Made by a program: the position numbers and the translations under genes. 64,000 bases of DNA from an uncultured Lachnospiraceae bacterium. GTDB lineage: Bacteria > Bacillota > Clostridia > Lachnospirales > Lachnospiraceae. The DNA is taken from NCBI GenBank assembly GCA_910579505.1, contig CAJTTZ010000007.1, positions 124,001 to 188,000 of the forward strand, in the 5' to 3' direction. Each line of letters starts with the position of its first letter. Within the stretch, counting starts at the first letter, position 1. Positions 17,485 to 26,627 of this stretch are shown here, in pieces. The notes under the pieces were generated by a model. It was not told the origin of the DNA, ran no database searches, and saw only the letters and a list, made by a program, of their open reading frames with translations.

Positions 17485-17911
17485 TTGCCACACCGCCTTC
17501 CAAGTCTGCTTTAGAAACGATTTTACATTTGCAAGGAAGTTTATGGGTTGCAAGACGCAGCGCCTCTTTTGCCACATCCTCCGCCACTCCGGCGATCTCG
17601 AACATCACGCGGCCGGGCTTAACAACTGCTACCCAGTATTCCAAAGTTCCCTTACCGGAACCCATACGTGTCTCTGCCGGCTTCGCAGTAACGGGTTTAT
17701 CCGGGAAAATCTTAATCCAAACCTTACCGCCACGCTTAATGTGTCTTGTCATAGCGATACGGGCAGCCTCTATCTGATTGGATTTGATCCAGCAGGGCTC
17801 CATAGCCACGATACCGTACTCACCGTAGGTAATTGTGTTGCCGCGGGTCGCTTTACCCGCCATGGAACCACGGAACTGTTTACGACGTTTTACTCTTTTT
17901 GGCATTAACAT
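17474..17911 (-). CDS. rplP: 50S ribosomal protein L16
   Basis: 145 residues; contacts A-site tRNA near the peptidyl transferase centre. [43 protein letters not shown] and ETRMGSGKG are diagnostic. Its ATG overlaps the rpsC stop in a TAATG arrangement. Confidence 0.98.
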   Translation of the reverse strand: MLMPKRVKRRKQFRGSMAGKATRGNTITYGEYGIVAMEPCWIKSNQIEAARIAMTRHIKRGGKVWIKIFPDKPVTAKPAETRMGSGKGTLEYWVAVVKPGRVMFEIAGVAEDVAKEALRLATHKLPCKCKIVSKADLEGGVANEN

Positions 17912-18567
17912 TATTTATCGCTCCCTTCCTTGTTAGATTTAGTCGGAAGTACCTCGCCTTTGTAAATCCATACCTTTACGCCGAGCTTACCATAAGTGGT
18001 ATCTGCCTCAGCAAAACCATAATCAATATCTGCTCTCAAAGTCTGCAGCGGAATCGTTCCCTCGCTGTAAAATTCGGTGCGGGCAATATCCGCGCCGCCA
18101 AGACGGCCGGAAACGGCTGCCTTGATACCTTCCGCGCCCGCCTTCATGGTACGGCCCATGCAGGACTTCATAGCACGTCTGAAGGATACACGGTTTTCAA
18201 GCTGCTGCGCGATATTTTCCGCAACAAGCTGCGCGTCCTTGTCAGGTCTCTTGATCTCCTTGATGTCCACAAGAACCTTCTTGCCTGTCATCTTGGAAAG
18301 TTCCTTCTTGGTTACCTCGATCTCTGCACCGCCCTTGCCGATTACAACGCCGGGTTTCGCGGTATAGATGATAACCTTCACTCTGTCAGACGCTCTCTCG
18401 ATCTCAATCTTAGAGATGCCTGCGCTGTATAACTTCTTCTTTAAATATTCTCTGATGTTGTAATCCTCTACTAAAAAGTCAGCAAACTCTCCGTCAGCAT
18501 ACCATTTAGAATCCCAATCCTTTATGATACCGACTCTCAATCCGTGCGGATTAACTTTCTGTCCCAT
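17911..18567 (-). CDS. rpsC: 30S ribosomal protein S3
   Basis: 218 residues; at the mRNA entry pore with helicase activity. [22 protein letters not shown], a KH domain ([12 protein letters not shown]) and the C-terminal GLRTL-like region ([36 protein letters not shown]) are clear. Confidence 0.98.
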   Translation of the reverse strand: MGQKVNPHGLRVGIIKDWDSKWYADGEFADFLVEDYNIREYLKKKLYSAGISKIEIERASDRVKVIIYTAKPGVVIGKGGAEIEVTKKELSKMTGKKVLVDIKEIKRPDKDAQLVAENIAQQLENRVSFRRAMKSCMGRTMKAGAEGIKAAVSGRLGGADIARTEFYSEGTIPLQTLRADIDYGFAEADTTYGKLGVKVWIYKGEVLPTKSNKEGSDK

Positions 18568-18591
18568 GTTGTTCTCCTTCCTAATCTGATC

Positions 18592-18996
18592 CTATCTTGC
18601 ATCGAGAACGATCGTGATATGACTCATTCTCTTCTCAATCCTGTAAGCTCTGCCCTGTGCTCTGGGCTGAATCCGCTTCATGGTAGGTCCTTTATTTGCA
18701 TAGCACTCTGCTATATAAAGATTTTCCGGATTCGGATACTTTGTAGGGTCCTGACTGTATTTGTACTCAGCGTTTGCGATAGCCGACTCCAGCAGCTTCT
18801 TGATAATGCTGGACGCATATCTGGGATTATATGCAAGGATTCCGAGCGCTGTCTCGACATCCTTCCCCCTGATCGCATCTAACACGAAACAAGCTTTCTG
18901 TACAGACACACGAGCGTAAGACAACTTCGCTGAAGGTCTGACATCCTTGTTCGCGTTTCTCTCTCTCTTTATCTGGGATCTATGTCCTTTAGCCAT
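18592..18996 (-). CDS. rplV: 50S ribosomal protein L22
   Basis: 134 residues; its beta-hairpin lines the exit tunnel next to the macrolide site. AKLSYARVSVQKACFVLDAIRGKDVETALGIL and the hairpin tract GPTMKRIQPRAQGRAYRIEKRMSHITIVL are typical. An N-terminal basic extension of about 15 residues is a little longer than in Bacillus. Confidence 0.98.
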   Translation of the reverse strand: MAKGHRSQIKRERNANKDVRPSAKLSYARVSVQKACFVLDAIRGKDVETALGILAYNPRYASSIIKKLLESAIANAEYKYSQDPTKYPNPENLYIAECYANKGPTMKRIQPRAQGRAYRIEKRMSHITIVLDAR

Positions 18997-19017
18997 AGAT
19001 TGAAGCCTCCTTTCAAA

Positions 19018-19299
19018 TTAGCGAACTTTGGACTTTCTCTCGTCCTTATCATGTCCTCTATAAGTTCTGGTCGCCACGAACTCGCCGAGCTTGTGTCCAA
19101 CCATATCCTCTGTAACATACACCGGCACGTGCTTTCTTCCGTCATGCACCGCAAAGGTGTGTCCCACGAAGGAAGGGAAAATCGTAGACCGGCGGGACCA
19201 GGTCTTGATAACCTGCTTCTGTCCCGACGCATTCATAGCATCTACTTTTTTCAGTAAGCTCGCATCCGCAAACGGTCCTTTTTTCAATGATCTTGCCAT
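19018..19299 (-). CDS. rpsS: 30S ribosomal protein S19
   Basis: 93 residues; head protein bridging to the large subunit. [23 protein letters not shown] and [35 protein letters not shown] are diagnostic. Confidence 0.98.
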   Translation of the reverse strand: MARSLKKGPFADASLLKKVDAMNASGQKQVIKTWSRRSTIFPSFVGHTFAVHDGRKHVPVYVTEDMVGHKLGEFVATRTYRGHDKDERKSKVR

Positions 19300-19319
19300 G
19301 ATCTATCTATCCTCCTACT

Positions 19320-20162
19320 CTACTTAATAGCTCTGCCGTCTCTTCTTCTCACAATCAGCTTATTAGAAGCTTTCTTTCTCTTACGGGTCTTAAGACCGAG
19401 TGCCGGTTTGCCCCAAGGTGTACACGGGCCCGGGCGTCCAATCGGAGCGCGGCCCTCACCGCCGCCGTGCGGGTGGTCATTCGGGTTCATAACGGAACCG
19501 CGGACGGTAGGACGGATACCCATGTGGCGCTTACGGCCTGCCTTACCGATCTTGATCAGGTTGTGGTCCGTGTTGCCGACCGTGCCAATGGATGCCCTGC
19601 ATACCATCGGAACCATTCTCATCTCGCCGGAGGGGAGTCTCAAGGTCGCATACTTACCTTCCTTAGCCATCAGCTGTGCGCTGCCTCCTGCGGAGCGAAC
19701 CAGCTGGCCGCCCTTGCCGGGATATAACTCAATGTTGTGTACCAGTGTACCTACCGGGATCTCGGACAGAGGTAAGCAGTTGCCCACTCTGATTTCCGCC
19801 TCAGGTCCGTTCATAACCTTCATGCCGTCCTTCAATCCATCCGGCGCAAGGATGTATGCCTTCTCGCCATCCTCGTAGCAGATCAGCGCGATGTTAGCCG
19901 TCCTGTTGGGATCGTACTCGATGCCGATCACCTTTGCACTGATGCCGTCCTTATTTCTCTTAAAATCAATGTTTCTGTATAATCTTCTGTTTCCGCCGCC
20001 GTGGTGTCTCACCGTGATCTTACCCTGATTGTTGCGGCCCGCGTTCTTCTTTAAGGAAGTGCAGAGCGCCTTCTCGGGAGTCTTCTTCGTGATCTCGCTG
20101 AAATCAGAGCCGGTCATGTTACGTCTCGACGGTGTATATGGGTTATATGTCTTGATTGCCAT
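19320..20162 (-). CDS. rplB: 50S ribosomal protein L2
   Basis: 280 residues; required for subunit association and peptidyl transferase activity. [17 protein letters not shown], the histidine-containing [21 protein letters not shown] loop and the [17 protein letters not shown] tail are typical. A 125-nt structured gap separates it from rplW. Confidence 0.98.
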   Translation of the reverse strand: MAIKTYNPYTPSRRNMTGSDFSEITKKTPEKALCTSLKKNAGRNNQGKITVRHHGGGNRRLYRNIDFKRNKDGISAKVIGIEYDPNRTANIALICYEDGEKAYILAPDGLKDGMKVMNGPEAEIRVGNCLPLSEIPVGTLVHNIELYPGKGGQLVRSAGGSAQLMAKEGKYATLRLPSGEMRMVPMVCRASIGTVGNTDHNLIKIGKAGRKRHMGIRPTVRGSVMNPNDHPHGGGEGRAPIGRPGPCTPWGKPALGLKTRKRKKASNKLIVRRRDGRAIK

Positions 20163-20202
20163 GATTCCTTATCTCCTTTTCTAAATACTTTCATATACCG
20201 CA

Positions 20203-20286
20203 GAGAATCGCTTGCGATTCTCTCAGACAAAGCTGTAGTTGTTCTTAGGCGATGTTCTTTATCGCCTTAGAATAACTCTTTGTCTT
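20203..20286 (-). repeat. Structured element between rplB and rplW
   Basis: The stem GAGAATCGC-TT-GCGATTCTC (20203-20222) is identical to 7851-7870. Next is a 62-nt nested hairpin: AGACAAAG (20225-20232) with CTTTGTCT near 20277-20284, GTTGTTCT with AGAATAAC, and GGCGAT with ATCGCC at the tip. No T-run follows. Confidence 0.8.
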
Positions 20287-20287
20287 G

Positions 20288-20587
20288 TTAGAGTCCTGCA
20301 AAAATCTCGATATCCTTGCTGTCCTCGGTAAGCTGCACGATCGCTTTCTTGGTCTTTGCGGTCTTGCCGTAAACCATGCCGCGTCTCTTGGTCTTACCCA
20401 CCTGATTCATGGTGTTGACCTTCGCCACCTTCGCCCCCTCGAACATCTTCTCCACAGCTTCCTTGATCTGTGTCTTGTTTGCCTCCGGATGAACTAAGAA
20501 GGTGTACTTCTTTTCGCTCATGCCTGCCATACTCTTCTCGGTAATCACAGGTTTGAGGATCACATCATAATACTGAATCGCTGCCAT
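20288..20587 (-). CDS. rplW: 50S ribosomal protein L23
   Basis: 99 residues; docking point for trigger factor and SRP at the tunnel exit. [15 protein letters not shown] and [22 protein letters not shown] are diagnostic. The ATG overlaps the rplD stop (TAATG). Confidence 0.98.
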   Translation of the reverse strand: MAAIQYYDVILKPVITEKSMAGMSEKKYTFLVHPEANKTQIKEAVEKMFEGAKVAKVNTMNQVGKTKRRGMVYGKTAKTKKAIVQLTEDSKDIEIFAGL

Positions 20588-21207
20588 TATGCAAACACCT
20601 CCTCGATCTTAGCTACGGCATCCTTGGTGAGCACCAGCGTGTCGCCCTTGAGGATGTCATATACATTGATATTCTCAGCTACCGCCGTGTTGACTGTGGG
20701 AAGGTTTCTCGCGGAAAGAATCACATTTTCGTCCTGTCCGCCGATCACCACCATCGCCTTGTCAACTTTTAAGTTATCCATAACCTTCTTGAAATCCTTT
20801 GTCTTGATCGCGTCGAACTTCAGCTCGTCAAGTACGATCAGTTTGTTGTCCTGCACTCTGCTTGTCAGAACCGACTTAAGCGCCGCCCTCTTCTCCTTCT
20901 TGTTTAACTTGAAGGAATAATCCCTGGGCGTAGGGGCAAACACAACGCCGCCGCCTTTCCACTGGGGCGCCCTGGTCGAACCCTGTCTCGCATGACCTGT
21001 GCCCTTCTGTCTCCAGGGCTTTCTGCCGCCGCCGGAAACCTCCGAGCGGGTTTTGGCTTTCTGTGTGCCCTGACGCTTGTTGGCAAGGTTCTGGACGACT
21101 GCCATGTGTACCAGGTGTTCATTGATCTCGACACCAAACACCGCATCATTTAAGTCCATCTTGCCGACTTCTTTACCTTCCATATTATAAACAGATACGT
21201 TTGCCAT
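20587..21207 (-). CDS. rplD: 50S ribosomal protein L4
   Basis: 206 residues from the ATG at 21205-21207 ([21 protein letters not shown]), chosen for its AAAGGAGG site; the frame is open upstream. L4 lines the exit tunnel and in enterobacteria represses the S10 operon by binding its leader. [26 protein letters not shown] is the tunnel loop, here quoted only in part as [17 protein letters not shown]. Confidence 0.97.
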   Translation of the reverse strand: MANVSVYNMEGKEVGKMDLNDAVFGVEINEHLVHMAVVQNLANKRQGTQKAKTRSEVSGGGRKPWRQKGTGHARQGSTRAPQWKGGGVVFAPTPRDYSFKLNKKEKRAALKSVLTSRVQDNKLIVLDELKFDAIKTKDFKKVMDNLKVDKAMVVIGGQDENVILSARNLPTVNTAVAENINVYDILKGDTLVLTKDAVAKIEEVFA

Positions 21208-21241
21208 CTGAATGGTCCTCCTTTCATCTGTGGCCTGGCCA

Positions 21242-21928
21242 CTATTTCGCATCAACCTTAGTTGTCTCTTTGATGGTTACTAAGGCTTTTCTGGGACCGG
21301 GCACCGCGCCCTTTACCAGAATGAGGTTCTTGTCCGCGTCAACTCGAACAACCGTGAGGTTCTGTACCGTAACCCTAACGCAGCCCATGTGTCCCGGCAT
21401 CCCCTTGCCCTTAAACACTCTGCTGGGTGAGGAGCAGGCACCGTTGGAACCCTGATGGCGATGGAATTTAGAACCGTGTGTCATAGGTCCTCTATGCTGG
21501 CCGTGTCTCTTGATCGCGCCCTGGAATCCCTTACCTTTGGAGATCGCCGTCGCGTCCACTCTGTCGCCAGCCTCAAAGATATCCGCCTTGATCTCGCTGC
21601 CGAGCGTGTACTCGTCCGCGTTCTCAAACTTAAACTCTCTGATAAATCTCTTGCAGGAAACGCCTGCCTTATCGAAGTGACCCTTCTGCGCCTTGTTTAC
21701 GCCGTGACGGTGAATCACTTCCTTATTGCCGCCTTTGTCCTTATTGACAATTTTTTCCTTCTTGTCCACAAAGCCTACCTGTACCGCACTGTAACCGTCG
21801 TTCTCCACGGTCTTAATCTGCGTCACTGCGCAGGGACCTGCCTGAAGTACGGTAACCGGTGTCAGCGTGCCGTCTTCGTTGAAGATTTGAGTCATTCCGA
21901 CTTTTGTTGCCAAAATCGCTTTTTTCAT
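21242..21928 (-). CDS. rplC: 50S ribosomal protein L3
   Basis: 228 residues; early assembly protein reaching the peptidyl transferase centre. [20 protein letters not shown] and the extension [26 protein letters not shown] identify it; the glutamine methylated by PrmB in E. coli lies in this loop. Confidence 0.98.
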   Translation of the reverse strand: MKKAILATKVGMTQIFNEDGTLTPVTVLQAGPCAVTQIKTVENDGYSAVQVGFVDKKEKIVNKDKGGNKEVIHRHGVNKAQKGHFDKAGVSCKRFIREFKFENADEYTLGSEIKADIFEAGDRVDATAISKGKGFQGAIKRHGQHRGPMTHGSKFHRHQGSNGACSSPSRVFKGKGMPGHMGCVRVTVQNLTVVRVDADKNLILVKGAVPGPRKALVTIKETTKVDAK

Positions 21929-21995
21929 TTTCCTTCTTACCTCCTGTTGTTCTACAGCGGATTTCCCTTCTGCTCTCGATGAATCTTCTCTGTGC

Positions 21996-22097
21996 GAAGA
22001 ACCGCCTGCGGTTCTTCAGACGCTAATCCCAACGGGATTTGCGTCGGTTAATCCTGCAAGGATTTACTTCGGATAATTCCATCAGAATTTGCGTCGG
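21996..22097 (-). repeat. Hairpin plus three 25-bp tandem repeats between rplC and rpsJ
   Basis: GAAGAACCGC pairs with GCGGTTCTTC (about 21996-22018). Three 24-nt units follow at an exact 25-nt period: 22024-22047, 22049-22072 and 22074-22097. Each folds into a small stem and ends in TCGG: AATCCC/GGGATT, AATCC/GGATT, AATTC/GAATT. Stem bases differ between units but still pair. Confidence 0.85.
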
Positions 22098-22119
22098 GGA
22101 AATCGTCCTAGTAGGGGTC

Positions 22120-22437
22120 TTATTTGTTCTTCATCTTGATGTCGATATAAACACCCGCGGGCATCTCCAGTCTCTGGAGCGCATCCACCGTCTTGGGGGT
22201 GGGGGTGATGATATCAATGAGCCTCTTGTGGGTTCTCTGCTCGAACTGTTCTCTGGAATCCTTGTACTTGTGAACCGCGCGCAGGATCGTGATGACTTCC
22301 TTCTTAGTAGGAAGGGGCACGGGTCCGCTCACCTGAGATCCGTTTTTCTTAACAGTTTCGATGATTTTCTTCGCCGATGCATCCACCAGCTGATGGTCAT
22401 AGGCTTTCAGGGTGATTCTCATTACTTGACTTGCCAT
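22120..22437 (-). CDS. rpsJ: 30S ribosomal protein S10
   Basis: 105 residues; head protein that also acts as NusE in antitermination with Nus[42 protein letters not shown] and [13 protein letters not shown] are diagnostic. It is the first gene of the S10-spc-alpha cluster. Its leader is about 235 nt and its promoter is at 22681-22709. Confidence 0.98.
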   Translation of the reverse strand: MASQVMRITLKAYDHQLVDASAKKIIETVKKNGSQVSGPVPLPTKKEVITILRAVHKYKDSREQFEQRTHKRLIDIITPTPKTVDALQRLEMPAGVYIDIKMKNK

Positions 22438-22476
22438 AAAAAAAGTCGCCTCCTTTTCGCACTTTTAATGAATAAG

Positions 22477-22590
22477 TACGACAAGCGGTGACTGTACACT
22501 CTCCCGTGTGTGTCCTAAATGTTTTCATATCGAACTACTACACGTCGTTTCCGGCTGACCGGACATTTTGTCTGTACAGTGACTTGTCGT
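22477..22590 (-). promoter_or_regulatory. Structured leader of the S10 operon
   Basis: ACGACAAG at 22477-22484 and TGACTGTACA after it pair with the tract ending CTTGTCGT at 22583-22590, a long-range stem closing a 114-nt domain. Inside is TCCGG-CTGA-CCGGA (22550-22563). It may be a ribosomal-protein (L4-type) autoregulatory leader; that is inference from position and fold, not a match I can confirm. Confidence 0.55.
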
Positions 22591-22680
22591 CAGTTTCCTA
22601 ACTTGACATTCGCTCCACGGAAAACCTGCCACGTGGGCAGCAACCTCACGCTTCATAGCTATCATGCCACAGCACAAACT

Positions 22681-22709
22681 AGTATATAGGATGTTTTCAG
22701 GAATTGCAA
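22681..22709 (-). promoter_or_regulatory. Sigma-A promoter of the S10 operon
   Basis: TTGCAA (22704-22709), 17-nt spacer, TATACT (22681-22686) on the minus strand, preceded by an A/T-rich UP-like stretch (22710-22740). Start near 22673. It lies about 30 nt past the stop of the RpiR gene. Confidence 0.88.
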
Positions 22710-22737
22710 GAGAAATTTTACTTTTTTTTCGTTTTTT

Positions 22738-23592
22738 TTAATACAGCTTCTCTACCACGGCCCTCGAGGTTTTCTTGTTATTCTCCACGGATACCTGTTT
22801 ATTGCGGGAATAATACTCATGAAACAACACGTCGATCACATAAAGCTGGCTCAGCTTTGTTCCCATAGCTCCCCCGTCCAGCGGACCTTCGTTGGATCCG
22901 CAGACCAGAAGGACATCCGTATAGCCTGTCAGCGGGGATTTGATGAAGTGGGTTATGCCTATCACCTTCGCCCCCGCCTTCTTTGCGATCTCCGCCACAT
23001 ATACATTGTCCTTGGTTGCCCCGGAATAGGAGATGATAAAGATCAAATCCCCCGGCCCTGCCATGGAAGCCGTCATTGCCTGCATATGGGGATCATCAAT
23101 GGAATTTACCTTATTACATATCCTTAAGAATTTATTTCTGGCTTCTTTGGCGGTCAGCAGGGAATCCCCAATCCCAAAAAAGTATATGTTTTGTGCCTCT
23201 TCCATCATCTGCAGTGTTTTTCTGATCGCCTCCTGATCTATCAGCATTCTGGTCTCCTTTAACACGCTGATGTGCTTGTGCAGTATTTTATCCAGCGTAT
23301 AGTCCATGGAATCTATCTTAAAATTTTCCGTCTCCGTCTCGGAAATCTCATCCGTCGATACGCTGAAGGACAGTTTCATCTTAAAATCCTGATATCCCTG
23401 CGCGCCCACACTCCTGCAAAACCGATACACGCTTGCATCAGCCACACCGCTTGCCTCTGCCAGGTCTGTAATGGACATGAACAACACCTGGTTCGCATTT
23501 CCGATCACAAAATCAGCTATCTTTTTTTCCGTTTTCGTAAGCTGATTATAGTTTAATTGAATATCCTGCAGCAAGTTAGTCGTATTCACCAT
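22738..23592 (-). CDS. RpiR-family regulator of sialic acid use
   Basis: 284 residues. N-terminal helix-turn-helix (LTKTEKKIADFVIGNANQVLFMSITDLAEASGVADASVYRFCRS) and a C-terminal SIS phosphosugar-binding domain (FFGIGDSLLTAKEARNKF, IFIISYSGATKDNVYVAEIAKKAGAKVIGIT). RpiR proteins controlling nan genes respond to N-acetylmannosamine-6-phosphate or related sugars (NanR in Clostridium and Vibrio). Start taken as the ATG at 23590-23592 with AAGGGGA upstream. It is the last gene after nanA, so it probably controls the divergent promoters at 28.1 kb. NanR-type function is inferred from context. Confidence 0.85.
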   Translation of the reverse strand: MVNTTNLLQDIQLNYNQLTKTEKKIADFVIGNANQVLFMSITDLAEASGVADASVYRFCRSVGAQGYQDFKMKLSFSVSTDEISETETENFKIDSMDYTLDKILHKHISVLKETRMLIDQEAIRKTLQMMEEAQNIYFFGIGDSLLTAKEARNKFLRICNKVNSIDDPHMQAMTASMAGPGDLIFIISYSGATKDNVYVAEIAKKAGAKVIGITHFIKSPLTGYTDVLLVCGSNEGPLDGGAMGTKLSQLYVIDVLFHEYYSRNKQVSVENNKKTSRAVVEKLY

Positions 23593-23615
23593 AGTTTGTC
23601 CCCTTATTTTGGCTA

Positions 23616-23643
23616 AAAATAGCATGGTTACCCATGCTATTTT
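23616..23643 (-). terminator. Hairpin between nanA and the RpiR gene
   Basis: A perfect 12-bp stem, AAAATAGCATGG (23616-23627) with CCATGCTATTTT (23632-23643), loop of 4. On the minus strand it ends in TATTTTTAG, so it may terminate part of the transcript after nanA and reduce regulator expression. An operator role for this palindrome is also possible. Confidence 0.65.
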
Positions 23644-23654
23644 CAGCTGCCTTC

Positions 23655-24566
23655 TTAACAGTATTTCTGAATCGTTTCCGCAATCATATCTGCAGTTTCC
23701 TTACAGATCGCCCGGTCCTCTTCCGTAAGGTCCGCTAACGGCGCTTTTACGCCACCTACATCGGGTCCGCCCTGCAGACGGATAATCTCCTTGATGACAG
23801 CATACATATTGCCGTGGGCAGAACACATCTTATAGATAATCCTGCACGCCGCATTCTGTACTTCCCTTGCTTCCTCCGTCTTTCTCTGGGAAAAAAGCTC
23901 AAAAATTTTCAGATAAATTTCCGGCATCGCGCCGTAAGTGCCGCCGATCCCCCCGACAGCCCCCATGGCAAGCCCGGAGACAAGCTGTTCGTCCGGTCCG
24001 TTAAATACAATAACGCCCTCGTCCCTGAAAAGCTGGATATCCTGTACCGGCATAGAAGAATTTTTCACACCGACCACTCTCGGATTTTTTTTCATTTCCC
24101 GCAGCAGACCAAGTGTGAGGGAAGTGCCTGCCAGCTGTGGTATGTTATAAATAATAAAATCCGTATTCGGAGCCGCGGCGGAAATATCGTTCCAATATTT
24201 CGCAATGGCATGCTCCGGCAGATGGAAATAAATCGGCGGTATCGACGCAATGGCATCTACCCCAAGGCTTTCCGCGTGAGCTGCCAATTCCTGGCTGTCC
24301 TCCGTGTTATTGCAGGCAACATGGGCGATAATCACCAGTTTCCCTCCTGCAGTCTCCATCACAGCCTCCAGCGTTTTCTTCCTGTCCTCTTTGCTCAGAT
24401 AGATACACTCTCCAGAAGAGCCGCCCACATAAAGCCCCTGAACCCCTTTATCCATCAAATACTGCGTAAGAGCCTTCGTCCTGTCGGGTGAAACCTTTCC
24501 GTTTTCATCATAACACGCATACAGCGCGGGGAAAATTCCCTGATATTTTTTCGTGTCCATTTTCAC
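23655..24566 (-). CDS. nanA: N-acetylneuraminate lyase
   Basis: 303 residues; DHDPS/NAL-type TIM barrel that splits sialic acid into N-acetylmannosamine and pyruvate. GGSSGECIYLS is the carboxylate-binding loop, Tyr in FIIYNIPQLAG the catalytic tyrosine and Lys in VVGVKNSS the Schiff-base lysine. The family also contains dihydrodipicolinate synthase, but the flanking nan genes decide for NanA. Fourth gene of the transporter operon. Confidence 0.93.
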   Translation of the reverse strand: MKMDTKKYQGIFPALYACYDENGKVSPDRTKALTQYLMDKGVQGLYVGGSSGECIYLSKEDRKKTLEAVMETAGGKLVIIAHVACNNTEDSQELAAHAESLGVDAIASIPPIYFHLPEHAIAKYWNDISAAAPNTDFIIYNIPQLAGTSLTLGLLREMKKNPRVVGVKNSSMPVQDIQLFRDEGVIVFNGPDEQLVSGLAMGAVGGIGGTYGAMPEIYLKIFELFSQRKTEEAREVQNAACRIIYKMCSAHGNMYAVIKEIIRLQGGPDVGGVKAPLADLTEEDRAICKETADMIAETIQKYC

Positions 24567-24634
24567 ATCATCCTTTCTCTATACCAGACCACAAGCTTTC
24601 ATAGGTTTACATAAATCCAGCGCAGCATCTGTGA

Positions 24635-25564
24635 TCAGCCCTTGACCGCTCCCATCGTAATACCCTGGGTAAAATACTTCTGGAAAATCAGGAATACGAT
24701 AATGATAGGAACGGACGCCAGAGCCGCGCCTGCCATCAGCATACCCATGTCCACAGAGGTTTCTGCCTGTAACGTAGCAATACCCAGAGGAATCGTATAA
24801 TTTACGTTGCTGCTCACCATTACTAACTGCATGAAGTAATCGTTCCATGAATTGATAAAGGTGAAAATTGCCAACGCCCCCACACCGGGCTTTACCATCG
24901 GAAATACAATCGTCACAAACGTATTCCATTCTCCCGCCCCGTCAATGCGTGCGGCTTCCAGAATCTCCCCGGGAATGCCTTCCGAGAACTGTTTCATCAG
25001 AAACACACCAAAAGGCCATCCTACCGTCGGAAATATGATCGCCCAAATGGTATTGTAAAGACCAATGGCGGACATCTCCTTGAGCAGGGGAATCAATACT
25101 ACCTGTTTCGGCAGCGCCATAGCGCATATGATGAGACCGAATAAAATACTGCGTCCGCGAAAGCGTTTCTTCGCCAGCGCATAGCCGGCCATCGTAGCGG
25201 TTAAGCAGGTAAGAAGCATTGCGGATACCGCCATGAAAATCGTGTTCAGCAGCCACCTGAAAACCGCCGGAACGGTAGGTCCCGTAGAAAGCGCAATGCT
25301 TTCACCGCTGGAACTAAAAAGCTTACTGAATGGAACATAAATCTCCCACATAGGCGCAGAACGCTTATTCATTAAATTGCCAAAGTTCGTCGTCACCCAT
25401 TCGCTGGGCCACCAGACAGGTTTCTGTGCATAGATATCCACTGCCGGCTTGAACGCACCGGTGATAATCCAATAGAGAGGGAATAAGAAAAGGAGCGCCA
25501 AAATCACCAGCACAACGAGTGAAATCATTTTATAAACTTTACTGTTTCCTGTTTTATTTTCCAT
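24635..25564 (-). CDS. Sialic acid ABC transporter permease (MalG type)
   Basis: 309 residues, six membrane segments; CUT1 permease. The EAA loop reads EILEAARIDGAGEWNTFVTIVFPMVKPG. The large periplasmic-side loop after the first helix (residues 45-100) is normal for this type. It forms a heterodimer with the adjacent permease. Substrate is inferred from the surrounding nan genes. Confidence 0.88.
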   Translation of the reverse strand: MENKTGNSKVYKMISLVVLVILALLFLFPLYWIITGAFKPAVDIYAQKPVWWPSEWVTTNFGNLMNKRSAPMWEIYVPFSKLFSSSGESIALSTGPTVPAVFRWLLNTIFMAVSAMLLTCLTATMAGYALAKKRFRGRSILFGLIICAMALPKQVVLIPLLKEMSAIGLYNTIWAIIFPTVGWPFGVFLMKQFSEGIPGEILEAARIDGAGEWNTFVTIVFPMVKPGVGALAIFTFINSWNDYFMQLVMVSSNVNYTIPLGIATLQAETSVDMGMLMAGAALASVPIIIVFLIFQKYFTQGITMGAVKG

Positions 25565-25577
25565 CGCTTCTCCTCCT

Positions 25578-26492
25578 CTACTTCTCTTTTGCCAGCCGCA
25601 TCTGAACCGCCGACAAAATACCTATGAAGATAGCCAGTATGACGCCCATTGCATTCGCATAACCGAAGTGTCCTGACTGCTCGGTAAGCTTAAAGGCTGT
25701 ATAATAGATATAGTACATCACCGTCTGGGTCCCGGAGCCGCCCTGCGTCAACAACTGAATCAGCGCGAAACACTGGAAGGAGTTAATCGTGGTGATGACC
25801 AGAATGTACAGGGTGGTCGGCATAATCTGCGGCCATTTGATTTTCCAGAAAGCCTGCAGATCCGTAGCGCCATCCACCTGGGCCGCCTCCACCAGGGATG
25901 CGTCCACGTTGCCAAGCGCCGACACATACAATACGATAGGCTGACCTACCGATGTGGTAAACAGGATCAGGATAATACACCAGAGCGCATATTTCTCATC
26001 CCCCAGCCAGTTAATGTTTGCGTCGATGGCGCCGGTCGTCTTTAAAACGGAATTCAAAATACCCGTGTAATTGTCAAAGATCCATTTCCATACTACCGTT
26101 ACCGCTACGGAGCCGGTAACAACCGGCAAGTAGAAAATACACCTGAATGCCGAAAGAACGGGCATTTTCAGTTTATAGATCGCAGAAGCCACCCACAAAG
26201 AGAATGCCGTTACGGTAGGTACGCTCACAAATACAATGACAAACGTATTCCATAAGGCATCCAGAAACACCTCATCCTTAGCCAGACTGATAAAGTTCTT
26301 TAATCCTATAAAGTTGCCGCCGCCCTGCGTATGCATGTTAGAATCCGTCAGACTCAGCCAAATACAAATAACCATCGGAATCAAAACAAAGCCTACAAAA
26401 AAAATCAGACTGGGCAGCATGAAACTATAACCGGCTATATCTTCTCTTCGCTGCAAAGCCCGGCTTCTTTTCTGCGTAACCTGCTTACTCAA
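25578..26492 (-). CDS. Sialic acid ABC transporter permease (MalF type)
   Basis: 304 residues with six membrane segments and an EAA loop (SLVEAAQVDGATDLQAFWKIKWPQIMPT). The start is taken as TTG at 26490-26492 (MSKQVTQKRSRALQ) because AAAGGGGG lies 9 nt upstream; an upstream in-frame ATG at 26537 has no ribosome binding site. Partner of the MalG-type permease 13 nt downstream. Confidence 0.85.
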   Translation of the reverse strand: MSKQVTQKRSRALQRREDIAGYSFMLPSLIFFVGFVLIPMVICIWLSLTDSNMHTQGGGNFIGLKNFISLAKDEVFLDALWNTFVIVFVSVPTVTAFSLWVASAIYKLKMPVLSAFRCIFYLPVVTGSVAVTVVWKWIFDNYTGILNSVLKTTGAIDANINWLGDEKYALWCIILILFTTSVGQPIVLYVSALGNVDASLVEAAQVDGATDLQAFWKIKWPQIMPTTLYILVITTINSFQCFALIQLLTQGGSGTQTVMYYIYYTAFKLTEQSGHFGYANAMGVILAIFIGILSAVQMRLAKEK

Positions 26493-26627
26493 GAAAATGC
26501 GCCCCCTTTCCCCATTGTCCGTAAAATATTGTACCATTTACATGTTATTCGTTGAAAATGCCCCTCCCACTCCCGGTGGAAGGGGCATCCTGACCGAACC
26601 ATCTGTGCGAAACCGTATGTCGCCTGA

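Noticed and set aside
24579..24929. A 116-residue frame overlapping the first nan permease
   Set aside because: It is a shifted reading of the permease gene with no ribosome binding site; the permease frame has clear family motifs.
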